Assembly (NCBI GenBank): GCA_030691555.1
Contig: JAUYEB010000009.1
Coordinates: forward strand, 1 to 8,757
Length of the DNA: 8,757 nucleotides
Source: Candidatus Bathyarchaeota archaeon
GTDB taxonomy: Archaea > Thermoproteota > Bathyarchaeia > TCS64
Direction of reading: 5' to 3'
The position numbers and the translations under genes are program-made. This document shows, piece by piece, positions 6,203 to 8,757 of this stretch. How positions within the stretch are numbered: position 1 is the first letter of the stretch; every line of letters starts with the position of its first letter. Under the pieces are notes generated by a model. That model searched no databases. It saw only the letters and a program-made list of their open reading frames with translations, and was not told the origin of the DNA.

Positions 6203-7994
6203 TCCAGTCACACTTCCAGCAGCGCCTCGCCTCGCGGAGCGCCTCGTCCTCGTCGTAGCCGAGCTCGACCTCGCCGAAGCCCTTGACGCGCTCCTCGGCG
6301 TCCAGCTCGCGGCAGCTGACCATCTCCTGGAACCTGATCTCCTCGATGTTCGGTGGGCGCCCGACGAAGTCCTCCATCTCGAGGTCCGGCGGTGGGAGGC
6401 CCCTGCCGCCGAGGCTCACGTCTATGCTGTGGGCGGCCTTCCTGCCGTCCCTCAGCGCCTCGATGACGCTGCTGGGGCCGAAGACTCCGTCGCCTCCGGC
6501 GTAGACGCCGGGGAGGCTGGTCTGCATGGTCTCCTCGTCGATGACTATCCTGCCCTGCCTGTTGACGTCGACGCCGAAGTCTGCCGGCACGATGACCGAC
6601 TGGCCGATGGCCTTTACGATCGTATCGACCTCGACCGTGTACTCGCTGCCCTTTATAGGGACGGGTCTGCGTCTGCCCGAGTCATCGGGTGCGCCGAGCT
6701 CCATCTGCTGCAGGGTGAGCTTCAGAGACTTCCCCCGCTCTATCTTCACGGGGGCCGTGAGGTACTCGAAGTTGACGCCCTCCTGGAGCGCCCCGTGGAT
6801 CTCGTGGGGCGAGGCGGGCATCTCCTTCTCGGTCCGCCTGTAGTACATGACGACGTTGCCGGCTCCGAGGCGCTTGGAGACGCGCGCGGCGTCTATCGAG
6901 CTGTTGCCTCCGCCTATGATGGCGACCCTGTCGCCGATGGACGGCGTCTTATCGTGCACGTTGACGAGGCTCAGGAGCTCGCGGAAGTCCATGACGCCCT
7001 TGTTGTCCTCGCCGTCGACGCCCAGCTTGTAGCTGTCGAGCGCGCCGATGGCGACGAAGACGGCGTCGTGCTCCTTCTTCAGTGTCTTGAGGTTCTTGAC
7101 GTCCTTCTTCGTCTTGAGGGTCACACCCCCCTCCTCTAGGCGGGCCTGCAGCTCGTCTTCGAGGAGGTCCTTGGGGAGCCTGTACTTGGGTATCCCCCAG
7201 AGCATGGCGCCGCCACACCGATCCCCCTTCTCGAATAGGGTGACCTCGTGGCCGAGGAGGCCGAGGAAGTAGGCGCAGCCGACGCCCGCGGGGCCCCCGC
7301 CGACGACGGCGACCTTCTTCCCGGTGGGCTTCGCCCTCTTCATCTTCCGGCGCAGGCTCGGCATCGAGTCGGCCGTGCACCTCTTCAGGATCCTGATCTG
7401 TATGGGCTCGTCGTTGATCTCCTGGCGGCACCCATCCTGGCAGGGGGCGAAGCAGACCCGGCCCAGTATGGCCGGGAGCGGCGCGCGCTCGGCGCACGTG
7501 TCGTAGCCGCCCTGCGGGTTGCCCTCCGCTATCTGGCGGATGTACTTGGGGGCGTTGACGGAGCCGGGGCACGCCTCGCGGCAGCGGCCGTAGAACCTCT
7601 TGATGAACGGCGCGGGGCCCACCGCGGGCTTCACGAGCGTCGTGTCGTCGGCGCCCTCTATCGTGAGGAGCTTGCCGCCGAAGTCGACGCTTATACCCGA
7701 TACTTGGATCTTGAAGAGGTCCTGGAGCTCGTTCTCGAAGAGGAAGGCGGAGGGGTAGAGGCTCGAGATGCTCGGCATCGGCTCCTTCCTCGGGGTCTTG
7801 ACCCTGAGGTTCACGACGTCGAGGTCCCTGGCGAAGTTGTAGACGTACTCCATTTCCTTGCCGTGGTCGAGCGCCGTGATGGTTATGAGGCGTGCGCCCT
7901 GAGCCTTCAGCTCGTTGAGCCTGTTGAACATCTCCGACTTACCCGCGGCGATGTTCTCGGTCTTCGTCTTTGTCTCGAACTGCTGTGTCGTCAT
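6195..7994 (-). CDS. Fusion: NuoC/EchD-like domain + GltD/NfnL-like NAD(P)H:FAD oxidoreductase
   Basis: This 599-residue protein occupies the EchD position. Residues about 20-122 are a 30-kDa NuoC-type domain, ending in FENELQDLFKI, the counterpart of the NuoC 'E-x-E-x-x-D-x-F' signature. Residues about 130-210 form a GltD/NfnL-type Fe-S domain with C138, C142, C167, C181, C185, C189 and the run PLPAILGRVC. An FAD motif GGGPAG lies at 232-237 and a second dinucleotide motif GGGNSS at 361-366, followed by YYRR (384-387), whose arginines in GltD relatives favour NADPH. The GDGVFGPSSVIEAL region (502-514) closes the FAD site. The C-terminal tail ELGYDEDEALREARRCWKC (577-595) resembles the N-terminal lead of GltD. 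The ATG follows the small subunit stop by one base, with an AGGTG site. The likely role is to exchange electrons between NAD(P)H and the hydrogenase arm. I do not recognise this fusion as a described enzyme. The reading frame is continuous, without a stop between the domains. Confidence 0.92.
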   Translation of the reverse strand: MTTQQFETKTKTENIAAGKSEMFNRLNELKAQGARLITITALDHGKEMEYVYNFARDLDVVNLRVKTPRKEPMPSISSLYPSAFLFENELQDLFKIQVSGISVDFGGKLLTIEGADDTTLVKPAVGPAPFIKRFYGRCREACPGSVNAPKYIRQIAEGNPQGGYDTCAERAPLPAILGRVCFAPCQDGCRQEINDEPIQIRILKRCTADSMPSLRRKMKRAKPTGKKVAVVGGGPAGVGCAYFLGLLGHEVTLFEKGDRCGGAMLWGIPKYRLPKDLLEDELQARLEEGGVTLKTKKDVKNLKTLKKEHDAVFVAIGALDSYKLGVDGEDNKGVMDFRELLSLVNVHDKTPSIGDRVAIIGGGNSSIDAARVSKRLGAGNVVMYYRRTEKEMPASPHEIHGALQEGVNFEYLTAPVKIERGKSLKLTLQQMELGAPDDSGRRRPVPIKGSEYTVEVDTIVKAIGQSVIVPADFGVDVNRQGRIVIDEETMQTSLPGVYAGGDGVFGPSSVIEALRDGRKAAHSIDVSLGGRGLPPPDLEMEDFVGRPPNIEEIRFQEMVSCRELDAEERVKGFGEVELGYDEDEALREARRCWKCDWNE

Positions 7995-7995
7995 C

Positions 7996-8439
7996 TTAGT
8001 CCACCTTCTCTCCCTCGCTCACCTTCTGGAGCTTCTGAAGCGCTAGCACGACGCCGTCCACGATCGACTCGGGGCGGGCCGCGCACCCGGGGACGTAGAC
8101 GTCCACGGGGATGACCTTGTCGACGCCCCCGAGGGTGTTGGGGCAGGTGTGGAATATCGCGCCGGTGCAGGCGCACTCGCCGATCGCGATGACGGCCTTC
8201 GGCTGGGGCATCTGGTCGTATAGGTTCTTCAGGACGCGCTGGTTGCGCTTGTTTGCGGGGCCGGTCACGACGAGAACATCGGCCTGCTTCGGGTCGCCTA
8301 TGTTGACTATTCCGAAGCGCTCGACGTCGAACTTGGGCGTGAGAGCGGCGAGTATCTCTATGTCGCAGCCGTTGCAGCTGCCGCAGTCGAAGTGCAGGAC
8401 CCACGGCGACTTGAGCCGCGCCTTCGTCATCGTCTTCAT
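7996..8439 (-). CDS. echC: Group 4 [NiFe] hydrogenase small subunit (EchC/NuoB-like)
   Basis: This 147-residue protein of the NuoB/Oxidored_q6 family carries CGSCNGCDIE (C19, C22, C25), GECAC (C89, C91) and PGCAARPE (C119). C22, C25, C89 and C119 are the expected ligands of the single [4Fe-4S] cluster next to the Ni-Fe site. The small size, without extra ferredoxin domains, fits Ech/Mbh-type enzymes. The open frame extends to 8508, but the extension is arginine-rich and reads over the end of the membrane subunit gene. The ATG at 8439 overlaps that gene's stop as ATGA, is preceded by GGTGGTGAT, and gives the normal N-terminus (KSPWVLHFDCGSC). The protein is the link between the membrane NuoH-like subunit and the large subunit, and receives electrons from the EchF-like ferredoxin. 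Confidence 0.94.
   Translation of the reverse strand: MKTMTKARLKSPWVLHFDCGSCNGCDIEILAALTPKFDVERFGIVNIGDPKQADVLVVTGPANKRNQRVLKNLYDQMPQPKAVIAIGECACTGAIFHTCPNTLGGVDKVIPVDVYVPGCAARPESIVDGVVLALQKLQKVSEGEKVD
8000..8007 (-). promoter_or_regulatory. Ribosome binding site of the fusion gene
   Basis: AAGGTGGA on the - strand overlaps the last codons of the small subunit gene and contains AGGTG seven bases before the ATG at 7994. It supports that start and therefore that the NuoC domain is really the N-terminus of the fusion protein. Confidence 0.6.
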
Positions 8440-8757
8440 GATAGTATCACCACCCGGGCGATGAGCCCGGCGATGTTCGCGATTATCAGCAGGAAACCGA
8501 CGACCCATGTGGTCTTGACCATCGTCTTCCAGTCGAGCCTCGGGTAGCTGTTATCGATGACCAAGACGACGAAGAAGAGCGCGAAGGCCAGCGCCATACC
8601 TACTATGAGGTTGGGCGCCCAGAAGAGGCTCGCGAATCCGAGCAGCAGGGCGACCTTCGTCCAGTGACCGAGCTCGACGAGCGCGAGCGTGTAGCCGCTG
8701 AACTCCGTGTAGACACCCCTCACGAGCTCCTGGTGGGCGTGGCCCGACCCGGAGACG
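8436..8757 (-). CDS. echB: Membrane subunit of group 4 hydrogenase, EchB/NuoH-like (5' end missing)
   Basis: The gene runs off the right edge; the last 106 residues are visible, in frame from 8756. The first visible part, GHAHQELVRGVYTEFSGYTL, matches the cytoplasmic loop of NuoH-family proteins (NADHdh, PF00146), where a 'TE-x-SG' run precedes the last helices. Three hydrophobic segments follow: roughly VALLLGFASLFWAPN, then IVGMALAFALFFVVLVI, and, after the basic loop DNSYPRLDWK, WVVGFLLIIANIAGLI at the C-terminus. This subunit anchors the small subunit in the membrane and forms part of the ion or quinone-like channel. Its stop overlaps the small subunit ATG by four bases (ATGA). In the Ech order an EchA/NuoL-like antiporter subunit would be expected beyond the window. 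The internal GTG at 8723 is not the real start, because conserved sequence continues upstream of it. Confidence 0.9.
   Translation of the reverse strand, partial: VSGSGHAHQELVRGVYTEFSGYTLALVELGHWTKVALLLGFASLFWAPNLIVGMALAFALFFVVLVIDNSYPRLDWKTMVKTTWVVGFLLIIANIAGLIARVVILS

Noticed and set aside
6072..7139. Long + strand open frame (355 codons) antisense to the large subunit and fusion genes
   Set aside because: It spans the boundary of two clear - strand genes and encodes only a compositionally biased chain; explained by GC-rich third positions.
7248..8114. + strand open frame (288 codons) antisense to the fusion and small subunit genes
   Set aside because: Same pattern of a biased shadow frame, ending in an Arg/Gly-rich tail; no family resemblance.
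8440..8508. N-terminal extension of the hydrogenase small subunit
   Set aside because: It translates the end of the membrane subunit gene in another frame. The ATGA overlap and ribosome site support the ATG at 8439.
1..8757. tRNA, rRNA, CRISPR arrays, insertion sequences, attachment sites
   Set aside because: The gaps between genes are at most about 107 bases and show none of these structures; nothing in the coding regions suggests a mobile element.

Overview
The window is GC-rich archaeal DNA. The evidence for an archaeon is a pair of archaea-restricted conserved genes (UPF0200 and UPF0201 families), a complete HdrABC set, an Ech-type gene order, a TATA/BRE-like promoter without a clear Shine-Dalgarno site before hdrC, and GGAGG/GGTG-type ribosome sites inside the operons. 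The lineage cannot be fixed from this sequence. A non-model anaerobe (Bathyarchaeia-like, Thermoplasmatota-like or similar) is a guess. No methanogenesis gene is visible.

Layout. Positions 2-896 on the + strand hold the 3' part of a UPF0200 P-loop kinase-like gene overlapping a UPF0201 RNA-binding-like gene. A short convergent gap (897-1003) with a perfect GC-rich hairpin follows. Everything from 1004 to the right edge is on the - strand and is read right to left. First comes a membrane-bound group 4 [NiFe] hydrogenase in the Ech order: NuoH/EchB-like (cut by the edge), NuoB/EchC-like small subunit, an EchD-position protein, NuoD/EchE-like large subunit, and NuoI/EchF-like ferredoxin. Next, after a 53-base gap with a T-run and a promoter candidate, comes hdrC-hdrB-hdrA. 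Genes within each block overlap or lie one base apart.

The most unusual gene is the 599-residue protein in the EchD position. Its N-terminus is a NuoC/EchD-like 30-kDa domain. The rest is a GltD/NfnL-like NAD(P)H:FAD oxidoreductase with its Fe-S domain. This predicts a hydrogenase whose peripheral arm carries a pyridine-nucleotide module covalently attached, so that NAD(P)H, H2 (and perhaps ferredoxin) meet in one ion-translocating complex. The Cys-x-x-Cys pair that normally opens the GltD Fe-S domain appears at the extreme C-terminus instead.

The second unusual feature is HdrA. It keeps the hallmarks of a flavin-bifurcating HdrA and has a C-terminal MvhD-like domain, but the [2Fe-2S] cysteines of that domain are replaced. 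HdrB keeps both cysteine sets for its two noncubane clusters, so thiol/disulfide chemistry is likely intact. No MvhAG hydrogenase or F420 partner is visible. Together the genes suggest a redox circuit linking NAD(P)H, H2, ferredoxin, an ion gradient and a disulfide substrate. The electron entry into HdrA must differ from the classical MvhD route. This joint function is inference from domain content and adjacency.
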